From contig JABTTQ020000654.1 of NCBI GenBank assembly GCA_016081115.2, positions 124,001-188,000 on the forward strand: a stretch of 64,000 nt of DNA, written 5' to 3'. This DNA comes from Rehmannia glutinosa (Eukaryota > Streptophyta > Magnoliopsida > Lamiales > Orobanchaceae). Below, in pieces: positions 35,131-45,507 of this stretch. The position numbers were made by a program, and so were the translations under genes. The notes beneath the pieces are model-generated. The model saw only the letters and a list, made by a program, of their open reading frames with translations, ran no database searches and was not told where the DNA came from. Position 1 is the stretch's first letter, and every line of letters starts with the position of its first letter.

Positions 35131-35535
35131 TTTCGATAGAAATGTATATGGAGAATGGACTAGTGGTCATTTGATTAGTATCTTTTATTAGCCACTTGGC
35201 TGTGAACTCCATTCCGTCTTGTAATCTTTCCCAAGGTTTATGATCCTCAAGAAATTCAATTCCCGGTATTAATTGTTTCGGGATTTTTCCGCTATTCCGA
35301 GATAGTCAGCTTAATTTCACCTATCTTCAGGCTTCCTTGATACCTTCCAACTATAGGTTGTTAGAGATAATATAGAACATCACAAGGAAAAATATTATCC
35401 TTTTTGAGTGATGTCGAATATTACTTCAACCTCTCGCCATCTTACGGACATTTCGGCTCTCCTTCTATTTTAAAAACATCGGGGATGCGCTCGAATCGAA
35501 TCATTTTGGTCTCCTTTCTTCCCAACGGCTGCTAC

Positions 35536-36387
35536 TCACCATTCTCTCTTTGGAAAGACATCCATACAGGCTCGGCTCAACGAGACTTCGACTTTTGTTG
35601 AAGATGGTTGATCTTGAATTATCATATCAATCTCCTTTATAGTTGGAGATTCAATGATTTCTGGTAGCACCACCCTGGCAAAGTCCTCAAAGATTCTTGG
35701 GACTTCAATAAATTCCTTTCTCAATAATACTTCAGAATGATGGGTATTCGAGAGAGCATAGGAAATCTTGTATGTGATCGAGTAAGGCCTATTTCCTTCT
35801 TTCATCAAATCGACTCTTTTGAAATCTTGATGAAGGGTTAGGACTTTATTAAAATCACAATCTCCCAAATTGTATGCAATTCTTGGATAGACATTGAATG
35901 CTAATTTTCCTGCATACAAATTTCCTGTAACCGCTCCAAGGCATGAATCCTTGAGATGTGAGATTCGCTTGTCAAAAATAGCCAGATTGAGTGGCGAATC
36001 TATTCCTTCCTTGAATGTTGCCTTAATAATGACTCTTATGGCTCCGATGTGAATCCATGAGAGTGTATTTGCAACTTCTCTTTTAACTCGCTTTTGATCT
36101 CTGTATTTCTTTAATAGGGACCAGTGCATCTCGATCAGGTTACCGGTAAATTCCATCGGAATGGCAAATTCTCCGGTTGTTACCCTGTGAATAATTTGGT
36201 GTTTTCTGTTATGAAACTCAATCTTATCCAACGCTTTTTCCATAGCTCCAATTGTAAATCCATCATAGACTTGAAGCTTTGGATCTTCCTTCATGATTCT
36301 CATAAGAGTTTTATGAGAAAGCGCAAGTCGTGTGATAGAGGAATCGACATATCCTCCCCGATGTTCTTTGAAGAATTTCTTCTTCAC
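35536..36387 (-). CDS. Pararetroviral movement protein (30K-type)
   Basis: The longest open frame of the virus: 283 residues from a GTG codon at 36387, which may lie within the upstream ORF rather than being a true start. The core LSWIHIGAIRVIIKATFKEGID...LAIFDKRI, followed by GNLYAGKLAFNVYP, is the movement protein domain shared by caulimovirids. This family moves virions or nucleocapsids through plasmodesmata as tubules. It directly follows the coat protein region in a different frame, with no gap. It is still open from end to end, unlike its neighbours, although the ORF has no transcriptional support. Confidence 0.82.
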   Translation of the reverse strand: MKKKFFKEHRGGYVDSSITRLALSHKTLMRIMKEDPKLQVYDGFTIGAMEKALDKIEFHNRKHQIIHRVTTGEFAIPMEFTGNLIEMHWSLLKKYRDQKRVKREVANTLSWIHIGAIRVIIKATFKEGIDSPLNLAIFDKRISHLKDSCLGAVTGNLYAGKLAFNVYPRIAYNLGDCDFNKVLTLHQDFKRVDLMKEGNRPYSITYKISYALSNTHHSEVLLRKEFIEVPRIFEDFARVVLPEIIESPTIKEIDMIIQDQPSSTKVEVSLSRACMDVFPKREW

Positions 36388-38265
36388 TCTATTTTCGAGT
36401 TGGAGTCACTTCCATCGTCAGAATACATATCTTCTTCATAGATGCTTTCATCTGAGGGTATATCCTCAAATTGATACACCTGTATAAGATCTTGATAATA
36501 GACAGCTTCCTCGATTTTCGGTGTGGCCTCGAACTATCTAACTCCTCGTTTTTGATTGTCTGGGCAATCCATTGAGATATGCCCTCTTGCTCCGCATGTC
36601 CAGCAATTACAGTCTTTGAAGCTTTCATTTGCTCTGGTGTGAGCACGCCTGAAAGTTTTCCTTCCTGGTGTTCTGCTGGTACTTGCTTGATTAGACCGTG
36701 ATGAAGAGGCTCTACTCCTGCTTGGTGCTGGTCTTTGCCCCGTTTTGTAACTTTGGGCTTTTTGTTTTGACCAAAACCTTCTAGGTCTCCATGAAGACCT
36801 GCTTCTTTTGTTGTTGCTTCCTCGGCGGTATGGAAGGCTTCTCTCCTTCTTCTTTTTGTGCCGCCTTGGTTGACCTCCCACAATTGTTGGGATGTCATTA
36901 TCCACGCAACATAGAGGAACTGTTTTGTTAATTCCTCTTAATCTCTTGTAATTCCTGTACAGAGCTGCTTGGTAACACCATTCAGATATCTTGGCCTTTA
37001 GGAAAGACATTTTTCTGGCCACAGTTTCTACTTCCGCTCCATCCTTGTATTCCCTGATAAGCATTTCTCTCGAGGGACTCGGAATCTTGGCAAAGAATAG
37101 CTGTGCAGCTTCCTTTTCTTCAATCTTCTTGATTTCCACCAGTATTCGGTGAACAACTTGATATATTCGTCAATATGACAAATATCATATAAGTCAAGGC
37201 TATAGAGGGCTTGTTTATATCTCTTTCTTTTTTATCCTCTAATCCCTCGAAATAACATGTGCCAATGAACTGGATTTTGAATAGTTTTGCCATACCATCG
37301 ACAATTCCTTTAAGTGATTCTCCTGATGTGACCGAACCTTTTGTACTAGCATCGGTCATATCCCTGCAATCTTTACCGATCCTTCAAGACTCATTTCAAG
37401 GAGTAAAATGAATGAATCCTTTGTAAGATCGAGGGTTCTTGCCGATATTCTCATAGTCAAGCCCATTCATCAATGAGAACTTCTCTATTTTTAAAATCGG
37501 GATGTCCAGATTTAACATCAACCCATATGGATGTATTGGGTCGAGGTGCGATCTTCCATAAGGCGTCGATAAACATTCGGCCTTCCAAGTTGGTTGTCTA
37601 GTTCATGCAAGAGGGTTTCGACCTCCTGTCCCTGAGAGTGGATCACTCCTGGTTGTGAAATCCCCAGCGTGTGGCATCCTCTCGTCCCGAGCTCCATGAT
37701 TCGAACCCGTACTTTCTTCGACGTTAGGATTAACTGTTCGTGGTGGTGGAATTGGTCTTCTTGCTGGATCATAGGTGACCAATGTTCCATCTCCTGTGTT
37801 CATCGTTAAATCTACAATTCCTAATCCTACGAAGGATTCTGCAAGGTCATGTAGATCTTTAAGATTCATCTTTTCCATATCCATCTTTTTAATTTTTGAT
37901 GGACTTTCCTTTGATTAGAGCAATGAGCTTTTCCTCATCTGTCATTTTTCATATAACTTCGGTTGGTTTCCCTTTTTGGTGTAAATAGGGTACTATCCCG
38001 AAATCTATACGCTTATTTCCTCCGGAAAAGCTCGGCCTGTCCTCCAGGTTCTTGACTCATTTCGAATATCATGAAGGAGTTCAAGAGTTTCCTTACGATA
38101 TTTCACCATCGTCTCCATTTGGTTCGATATGATGAACTTGTCTTGGTAGATGAATATGGTGCTTGCCATAATTCTCACCGTCTTCCGGACTTCTCTAAGA
38201 TCTTTGGAGAACTTAGATTTGTCCGGAAGTATCTCATTCCACTCGGGTACTCCACCAGGAATCAT
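36388..38265 (-). pseudogene. Pararetroviral coat protein region
   Basis: Open pieces are 38265-38005, 37884-37603 and 37139-36537, in more than one frame. The last has an Arg/Lys-rich basic stretch followed by a CCHC knuckle, CWTCGARGHISMDC (near 36575), and then an acidic tail. Basic region, CCHC and acidic C-terminus are the signature of caulimovirid coat proteins. An in-frame stop falls at 36536-36534, just after the knuckle, and another at about 36390 ends the acidic tail where the movement protein frame opens. Confidence 0.78.
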
Positions 38266-38628
38266 TGTTCGATGGGAATTTTCATGAACGCGTTTCTTGA
38301 AGGTTCATCAAGTAACATATAAGTGCAGTTAAGCATCCGAACATATAGGTGCAGTTAAGCATCGAAGCGCCTATAATATTCGCTCGTATTTTGCATTTCC
38401 TTAAGGTTTCCCGTCGGCTCTGTTTGTTCTTTTTCTTCATGTTGGTATTCCCAATATGAAACCTGGTCAAGGTGTTCTTGTGCATACATCGTCAATATTT
38501 GACGATATGTCCTGTAAGGGGTACATCTCGGACATCGGTCCGGATCCATATTCTCGGAGAGATTCTCCTCACCAATTGTTAATTACATAAATATAATAAA
38601 TATAACTAAAAGTTCTTAATAAACCTAG

Positions 38629-38640
38629 GCTCTGATACCA
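38629..38640 (-). promoter_or_regulatory. Pararetroviral PBS (tRNA-iMet), marks genome start
   Basis: The minus strand reads TGGTATCAGAGC followed by CTAGG. This is the initiator-Met tRNA site used by all caulimovirids as the origin of minus-strand DNA, and by convention base 1 of the genome. It lies about 250 bp inside the right end of the Mutator-like insertion. Confidence 0.9.
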
Positions 38641-38844
38641 ATTTTAAGGATCGCAAAACCCAGTAGGAGTAAATATAAAAGATATGAAGATTTTATAAAT
38701 TAAGAGGTAAGATGCAATGATTTTGAAGTTCAGGGAGTAAACTGGAAATAAACTATCAACTACAGAGGGGTATTTTGGTAAATTTAGGCAAAGCGTAACA
38801 ATTTACAAAGTTCAGGGGGTTAAGTAGAACAATTTAAAGTTAAG

Positions 38845-38897
38845 TGGGCTAAGTAGAAAAACACGTATAGTTGGGAGGGGCAAAGTAAAGTTACCCC
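38845..38897 (-). repeat. Right terminal inverted repeat of the Mutator-like insertion
   Basis: Read on the minus strand it starts GGGGTAACTTTACTTTGCCC and continues CCTCCCAACTATACG, aligning with 30760-30812. Related AAGTTCAGGGGG strings recur inward to about 38725, so the full arm may be longer. Confidence 0.65.
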
Positions 38898-39229
38898 TTT
38901 ATTTTAATTAGCTTATATTATTACTATATTTTACTTAGTTTATGATGTTTAGTATATTAGTTTATAATTTTAGTTTTATTAGTTTAACAAGTTTTTCACA
39001 TTATTAAAAAAGCAATTGGCACATCCCGCTGGCCTACCAACAGGCCCATCCCAGTTGGCCCGATCCAGCCCCGAGACCGGCTTACTAGAGGTCGGCTAAT
39101 GGGTCGAGCTAGGTCTAACCATTTATACATTTATTCAGCCCGGCCCAGCTCGCCGAAAACAGTGGGATAGGCTAAACTGGCCGACCTAAGTGGGCTGGGC
39201 CGACCCATTTAAAATGTCTAGACATGAGT

Positions 39230-39412
39230 TTCTTTTTTTTTTGGATTTGAGTCGTCTCTCAAATTCTTGATGGACACAAGCTCATTTTTTTTCAGGATTC
39301 GATTGTTTGAGCCATATTATTATAGTTGGATCATATCAAATTCTTGACGGACACGGTTTATTTTTTTCGCGGATTCGAGTGTATGGGCCATATTATTTTA
39401 GTTGGATACTTT
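39230..39412 (+). repeat. Small tandem repeat flanking hAT
   Basis: About three imperfect units contain a T-run, GGATTTGAGT or GGATTCGAGT, and in two of them CAAATTCTTGATGGACAC or CAAATTCTTGACGGACAC. A similar unit lies on the other side of hAT at 26590-26665 (ATTCTTGATGGACATG), so hAT probably inserted into this repeat. The matching run in copy 2 is at about 62970-63150. Confidence 0.65.
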
Positions 39413-40380
39413 ATATGTATAGATAGGAATCATAACGGCGCTTCACGTGATTTGTGTATTGCTAGGACTGAAAAATGAACCAAGCTACTTGATACTTGCT
39501 TTGGGATCAATCATTAAAAGCTCGTTTGAGCTTGGTTCGTTAGCATAATAAACCAAGTTTGAACATAATTTTCCATTTAATAAGATATAAAGCTCGGCTC
39601 GAGCTCGATCTTGATTAGTAAAAAAGAATAAAATATGTGTAAAAATATTAATCTACTCATCTCAATTCGTTTTCGGCTCGACTAAAGCTCATTTGAGCTC
39701 GATTCGATTAATAATCAAACCAAGCTCAAACATAATTTTAAAGCTCGATTAAATTCAAATAAGCTTGAGAACGGTTATATGTTTGGCTACACCTGACTCG
39801 TTTATGCCCCTATGTATTGCACATCCTATTATTCTAGAAAATTTTCTCTCACAATTCAGGACGTTTCTGAATTATAAGTCAACACAAACCTCAATTCAAC
39901 AGACAACGAATGGGCAAGCTGAAGGCCTTTACTCCACACTGTCTTGGCCAATATATAACTCAAATTCAACCCAACACACATTGAAATTTGAAGCATGCCA
40001 CTTTATTTGTATGTAAGACCGTGGATGGCCAGTTAACAGGTAATTTTTTACTTAAAAAGTCTGACCTAAATCAATAACAAAATTTTTTCAATTACATGAT
40101 CTAATGAATTTGATATTTTTATTATGTGGCCCAATATTCGTTGAGAATTTCTAGCCAATTTATCATTTGTCCAAGTCCCAAAGAAACAAGCCCAAAGCCC
40201 TCAACACACTTGTATCAACCGGGTCAGTGGATTATTTGGTACCCAGTTCTTGCCATCCGCGGATCCTCTTAATTTTGAAATTGACCAGTGGATTAAGGGT
40301 TTTAATTCCAGCTGTCCATTTCCTTCTTATTACCCTAATCCCTTGAAACCCTAATGGTATATATCATATCAGATATCTCA
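39413..40380 (+). other. Noncoding repetitive DNA after hAT
   Basis: No gene is recognisable. It holds an AGCTCG-rich palindromic stretch (39510-39760: AGCTCGTTTGAGCT, GGCTCGAGCTCGA) like the arms of some DNA transposons, then AT-rich DNA. It is shared with 63150-64000, which shows that it belongs to the duplicated unit. Nothing seen in it points to a host exon. Confidence 0.5.
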
Positions 40381-40410
40381 TGTTGTCCAATGGCGCTGAA
40401 AAATCTCGCG

Positions 40411-40416
<6 letters not shown>

Positions 40417-40462
<46 letters not shown>
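40417..40462 (+). repeat. (CT)23 microsatellite
   Basis: An uninterrupted CT run of about 46 bases lies near the start of C5's presumed 5' LTR. CT tracts are common just downstream of plant promoters, so it may be part of the element's leader. It could equally be a secondary expansion. Confidence 0.9.
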
Positions 40463-40463
<1 letters not shown>

Positions 40464-41118
40464 AAATCTTTGTTTCTCTCTCTTTGATTCTTGGTGAATC
40501 TTTGTGAGATTCTAGTGAGGCTTTCGATAGAGTGTTCCAATCATCTTCTCCATTTATTGTTCGGTTCTTGGTTGTGAGTTTTTTGGTGGGGTCTCAACGG
40601 GGTTTTGGTTATTTGAGTCCGACCCTTTTGTGGGTTCTCTGATGATTGCCCGTTTGTGGTTTCCCTCTGGTGGCAGTTCCTTTGTGGGATTCTCCAGTAA
40701 ACTTGTGGGTTCTTAGGACGACATTAGGCTTCGGGTCACTTTGTGTCTAACCTTAGACGCGTTTAGTTTCATTTGAATGTGAAGCAAGCTTTTTCCATAT
40801 CTGAGTCGACCAGAGCCGACCCATCTCATTATTGTTTCATTCGACCAACTTGGTGATACCTTTCTCGTATTTTTCAGTTTCAGTTTTAGGTTTTCTATTT
40901 CAGTCTTTTACTTGTTCCGTTTCCTTTGCTTAGTGCAGACTATTGAATAGGACGTGTAGCTTCGGGGTGTTTCGTGTGCAATAGACCAAAGCCCTGCAAT
41001 TTATTTCTACTTTTTAGACTTATTGTAATCCCTAATCCAAAATCCCATAGGTAAAGCTTTGTAATATTTTATTTTGGCTATGGCGATCAGGTCAAACAGC
41101 GGGGTTGATGCCTAATAG

Positions 41119-41130
41119 TGGTATGAGAGC
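41119..41130 (+). promoter_or_regulatory. Primer binding site of C5
   Basis: TGGTATGAGAGC differs by one base from the initiator-Met PBS TGGTATCAGAGC. The LTR should end a few bases upstream, but the usual CA is not obvious there. Confidence 0.65.
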
Positions 41131-41560
41131 ATCCCCATGTGAGCACTCTTCTATTTTTCGTAAAAGCTTATAACTCCATTTTAATGTTTTTCGTAGCATA
41201 ACCGCTTGACGTGGGTTTATTACTTTCATAGAGTGAATACCGTTTGCCGCGGTTTGTGTATTGAGATTTGTTGTTGTAGTTTAGAAGGATTCTGTGTGAT
41301 CCTTATTATCTACCTTAATTTGCTCGTTTGAATCTGTTGGTAGTTGCTCGTATTTATGTTTTATATTTCATATAAAAAAGAACCACTTGACCCTACCCCA
41401 CGAGTGTGGTGGAATCCTGTGGTGCGAGGGGTTTCTTGCATGTGGCCTTTTATTTTTGCTTCTGTTGTATACTCTGATTTGTGTGAATTTGATTGTTCTG
41501 TGCTTATAAACTGTTTTGTGTCCCTTTTGTTTTCTAAAAACTATTGTGTATTTTTTGTAA

Positions 41561-42330
41561 ATGGCTATGCCTGGTTATAATCTTTAACCAGTTAATGGAA
41601 AAACTGATTTTTCGATTTGGAAATAGAAAATAAAAGGAATTTTACTTCTGCAAAAAGTTTATAAGACCGTGACTGGTTTTGATGGTGAAAAAGATACTGC
41701 TGAAAAGAAAGTTGAAAATGATGAGTATGCTTATTCTTCTATAATTCTAAATCTTTCTGACTTTGTGCTTAGAAAAGTTGGTAAGTTTAATTCTGCAAAA
41801 GCTTATGGAATAAGTTAGAATAAATGTATATTGAAACTTCTTTGCCTAGTAAGTTGTTTTTTGCTGGAAAAAGTTTCAGTTCTAAACTTGATTTGAACTA
41901 GGATATGGATGAAAATTTGGATGTGTTTACCAAATTGATTCAATATATTAACTGACTATTGATAAAAATATTGATAATTATACCCCAATTGTGCTTTTGA
42001 ATGTTATTCCCGAGTCTTATAGTGATGTTAAATCTGCTATTAAGTATGGTAGGGACAAGATCACACTTGACACCGTTGTTAATAGCCTTAAAAGCAAGGA
42101 ATTAGATTTAAAAGTCAATACAAATACTAGGCAAATTTCTGGCGAGGTTATGCATGTGAGAGGATGTTCTCAAAATAGGTCTAATGACCAACATAAAGTT
42201 GGTATTAACCAAAACCAGAAATTTGCTAAGAAAAATGGAAAGAGTAAGGCTAGGTCTAAGTCTAGACATAAAAGTCGGAAGTGTTATGAATGTGGTGAAC
42301 ATGATCATTATGTTAGGAATGCCCTAACAA
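41561..42330 (+). pseudogene. C5 gag
   Basis: It starts MAMPGYNL and soon meets a stop. The text includes TDFSIWK, a typical copia gag opening, then LLNVIPESYSDVKSAIKYG in the open piece 41991-42446. The zinc knuckle CYECGEHDHYVRNA (42284-42325) has the CxxCxxxxHxxxx spacing, but the last Cys is Ala, so metal binding would be lost. Stops at about 41580, 41626, 41816 and 41900 break the frame. Confidence 0.75.
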
Positions 42331-42382
42331 AAGAGGTCATCAGAATATTTCATAAAATTACCAACCAAATGAGCATGCCAAT

Positions 42383-45236
42383 ATGGCTTATACAAGTGAA
42401 AATATTGATGATGTCTTTATGGTTTATGAAAATTGTGCTTCTGTGAATTCTGTGCATTCAAATTCTGCATGTGAAACTGAATGGCTTGTTGATTATGCTT
42501 GCACTTTTCGTATGTCACCATTTAAAAGATTGTTTTCTAACTATAAAGAAGTATTGCATGGTTCTATGTCAATGGCAAATCAGAAATAGTGTAATGTTGC
42601 TGGAATTGGTGATGTTTGTTTAAAATTTGAATCATGTTATGTTTTCACCTTGAAAAATATGAGGCATGTGCCTGTTTTGTGTAACAATTTGATTTCTTGT
42701 GCTGCTCTTGAGAATGATGGGTTAGAGGGTAAATGGGGAAAATGCTTAATGAAAATTTTCAAGGGCAATTTGGTAATTTTTAAAGCTATTAAAAAGAGAA
42801 ATTTATATGTTTGCATTGATGAACCTGAATCTTACTTGCAAAATTCTGTGAATACTACTGAAAATGATAAAACTAATTTATGGCATAATCGTTTAGGTCG
42901 TACGAGTGCGAAAGGTTTGAAATTTTGCATAAAAATGGCTATTTTGGAAAAGATAAATTGTCTTGTATGCCATTTTGTGATTTTTGTGTTCTTGGAAAAC
43001 ATTCTAGAGTTAAATTTCATGTTTCTCCTCCCCTTAACAAATCTGTTTGTTCTGAAGTTCTTGAGTATTTACATGTCGATGTGTAAGGTCTTGCGAGTGT
43101 TACTACTCATGGTGGTTTTAGATATTTTTTATCTGTTATTGATGATGTTTCAAGAAAAGTTTGGGTGCTTTTGGTGAAAAACAAATCTGAAGTGTTTGAT
43201 GTGTTTAAACAGTGGAAAACTTTAATTAAAAATCAAACAGGTAAGAAAATTGGAATCCTAAGAACTGATAATGGACTTGAATTTGTAATCAGTTGTTTGA
43301 TAACCGATGTGTTGAATCTGGTATTTAAAAGTCATAAAATAGTCATGTATACACCACAATAAAATGGTGTAGTGGAAAGAATGAACCGAACTTTACTTGA
43401 AAGGGTGAGAAGTATGCTTGTTTGTTCTGGTCTTTCAAAAAGGTTTTGAGGTGAAACTGTTTTAACTGTTGCTTATGTGATTAATCGATCTCATTATGTG
43501 CCTTTAGGCGGTAATATACCTGAATTTTTGTTTACTGGTATGGAAATTGATTTTTCTAACTTGAAAGTGTTTGAATGTTCTGTTTGTACTCATAAAAACA
43601 TGATAAACTCAAACCTAAGGCTGTAAAATGTGTTTTTCTTTGTTACTCTGAAGGTGTTAATGTTATAGGTTGTGGTTAAAATCCGAACCTGGTTTTAAAG
43701 TGTTAATTAGCATGGATGTGACATTAAATGAATCCGAAATGCCTTGTTTATCTATGCATATGCTTAATTCTGAAAATAGTACACCTAATAAGGTGAGGCA
43801 TGTTTCTGGTTTGGAAATATTTTCTGATGCTCTTGTGCAAGAAAACCGTGATTATATGCCTGAAACTGAACCTATTTTGCCTGAAAATGAACCTGATTTG
43901 CCTGAAAATCTGATGATGTTGTTGTGCATGATGAGTTAGTTAATGAAAATGATCAAGAACATGAAAATTTGCATGATTATCAACTTGCTAGAGATAGGGC
44001 TAGAAGAAACACTAGGCAGCCTACTAGGTTTGATGGTTTTCATTTCACTTCATTTGTTTTTAGTGTGTTTGAATCTATTGATAATTCTAAGACTAAATCT
44101 TATGAAGAAGCTTTAAAATCTACAAATTCTGTTGAGTGGTTAAATGTTATGAATGAGGAAATGGATTTTTTGCATGTTAACAAGACTTGTATTCTTGTGC
44201 CTAAACCTAAAAATTGCTCTGTTGTGGACTGCAAATGGTTGTTTAAGGTTAAGAATGAAGGTGAATCTGTTAGATTTATAGCTAGGTTAGCGGATAAGGG
44301 ATTTATCCAAAAAGAGGGGATAGATTATATAGAAATCTTTGCTCCTGTTGTGAAGTTCACTACTAACCTAATTATGTTTGCTTTATGTGCTCAGTTTAAT
44401 TGAGAATTAAAACAAATAGATGTTAAAACTACTTTTTGCATGGTGATTTGGATGAAAAATCTACATGAAACGGCCTATTGATTTTGTTGAAAAAAGGAAT
44501 CATGATTTTGTGTGTTATCTTAAGAAATCACTTTATGGTTTAAAATGTTCTCCTAGACAATGGAACAAAATATTTGATGAGTGCATACTTTCTTTAAAAT
44601 TTAAGAGAAGTTCTTATGACGATTGTTTGTATTTTAAAGAAGATGCTAAAGTTCCTCTTTTCTTGTTAATCTATGTGGATGACAAGTTGTTGATTAGTTC
44701 ATGCATAAAAACTGTTGAACATGTTCAAAATTGTCTAAGTGGCAAATTTGATATGAAATATCTAGGAGATGCACGAAGGATTTTGGCATGAATATTGTTA
44801 AAGGTAGGAATAATTCTATAGTTTTTCTAAATTAGATTTCTTATGTTGAGAAGATTTTTAGTAAAATTTCTATGGCTGATTCTAAACCTATTAATGTGCC
44901 TTTAGCTGGTCATTTTCTGTTAAGCAAAGAGCAGTCTCCTAAAGGTAATCATGACTTGAATGTGATGAAAAATGTGCCTTATTCTAATGTGATTGGTTCT
45001 GTTATGTACCTTATGGCTAGTACTAGGTCGGACAATGTATATGATGTTAGTTGTTTGTCTTGATACATGTCTAATTCTAGTATGATGCATTGGAATACGT
45101 TGAAGTGGTTGTTAAGGTACTTAAAACATTATGTGAATATTGGCTTGAAATGTACTAAATTTGTTGAAGGTATTAAATTGAAGAGTTAAGTGGATTCCAA
45201 ATATGCTAATGATAGAGATAACAAAAAATAAACAAC
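42383..45236 (+). pseudogene. C5 pol: protease, integrase, RT, partial RNase H
   Basis: The protease site reads WLVDYACTF near 42480, where DSA or DSG is expected. A GAG-pre-integrase segment (NLWHNRLGRTSAKGL) follows near 42870. Integrase has EYLHVDV, then LRTDNGLEF near 43265 and, after a stop, NGVVERMNRTLLE near 43365. RT shows EALKSTNSVEWLNVMNEEM, CKWLFKVK, LYGLKCSPRQW and the YVDD box near 44671. RNase H text begins at about 44990 (VIGSVMYLMASTR) and breaks off at NDRDNKK near 45225. At least seven stops or frameshifts interrupt it. Confidence 0.8.
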
Positions 45237-45507
45237 ATTATATATTTTGTATATTATTATAAATATAGACATACTAATTAAAATTACATATATCAATGTT
45301 TCAACCATTTTCATAAATACTAAAATCCTAAAGATGATAAGTATCAAAGCTATCGAAATTGTAACAAGTTTCATAATTTTAAAATTCAGATAACACCAAA
45401 AAACTAAATTTTACAATTAGATCAGAATTGTAATATTCTCATCTTTGTCATTGCCATCATCAATAAATGGATCCCATTCATCCTCGAATATCCCACATGT
45501 TAATTGT

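Larger units (their letters stand above)
31150..38650 (-). other. Endogenous pararetrovirus (Caulimoviridae), nearly genome-length, decayed
   Basis: On the minus strand the order is tRNA-iMet PBS, coat protein with CCHC finger, movement protein, aspartic protease, reverse transcriptase, RNase H and a last ORF. About 7.5 kb is close to a whole caulimovirid genome (7-9 kb). CP before MP, with a separate downstream PR-RT-RH and a last ORF, is the plan of the cavemovirus/solendovirus side of the family and unlike petuvirus or florendovirus. There is no integrase and no LTR. Stops and frameshifts occur in most genes, so it is a relic. Confidence 0.82.
30760..38897. mobile_element. Mutator-like insertion enclosing a pararetrovirus
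   Basis: An 8138-bp insertion lies in hAT and is flanked by the 9-bp direct repeat TTTATTTTA (30751-30759 and 38898-38906). The empty site is preserved at 62625-62633 in copy 2. The ends are imperfect inverted repeats: GAGCTAAATACTTTTTACCC at the left and GGGGTAACTTTACTTTGCCC inward from the right, with CCTCC.AACTAT following in both. Nine-base duplications and long TIRs of this kind point to a Mutator-like element. No transposase is present; the interior is viral. Confidence 0.72.
26666..39220 (+). mobile_element. hAT transposon, copy 1 (interrupted)
   Basis: Ends resembling each other are TAAAGGTGTCAAGTGGG at 26666 and, reading inward from 39220, TAGACATTTTAAATGGG; TGGG sits at the same distance in both. 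GACATG flanks both sides (26660-26665 and 39221-39226). hAT elements usually make 8 bp, so two bases may have changed or the ends may be off by two. Without its insertions the element is about 3.3 kb, normal for an autonomous hAT. It encodes a BED-finger transposase that is now broken. Confidence 0.75.
26299..40273 (+). repeat. Segmental duplication, copy 1
   Basis: From ATTATATATTTTG at 26299 this DNA matches the segment starting at 45237, base after base over long stretches. The match continues to 40273, where copy 2 reaches the window edge. Differences are large and clear. Copy 1 holds a truncated LTR with a repeated piece of hAT (28041-29152) and an 8.1-kb Mutator-framed insertion (30760-38897). 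Copy 2 has a deletion equal to copy 1 26563-27516 and holds Sirevirus S4. Confidence 0.9.
40381..45236 (+). mobile_element. Ty1/copia element C5, 3'-truncated
   Basis: A possible 5' LTR and leader (40381-41116) precede an initiator-Met-like PBS (41119-41130). Then come gag, protease, integrase, reverse transcriptase and part of RNase H, in copia order. The element stops inside RNase H at 45236, where segmental duplication copy 2 begins, so its 3' LTR is missing. Many stops and frameshifts show that it is old. It is a separate lineage from the Sireviruses: the gag and the YACTF protease site differ. Confidence 0.8.

Noticed and set aside
35404..35601. Plus-strand 65-codon ORF
   Set aside because: It lies opposite the end of the viral movement region and the following linker, with no domain and no support.
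31150..38650. Possibility that the integrated virus is intact or could be reactivated
   Set aside because: Frameshifts and stops occur in coat, protease, RT/RNase H and the last ORF. The copy is a relic as written.
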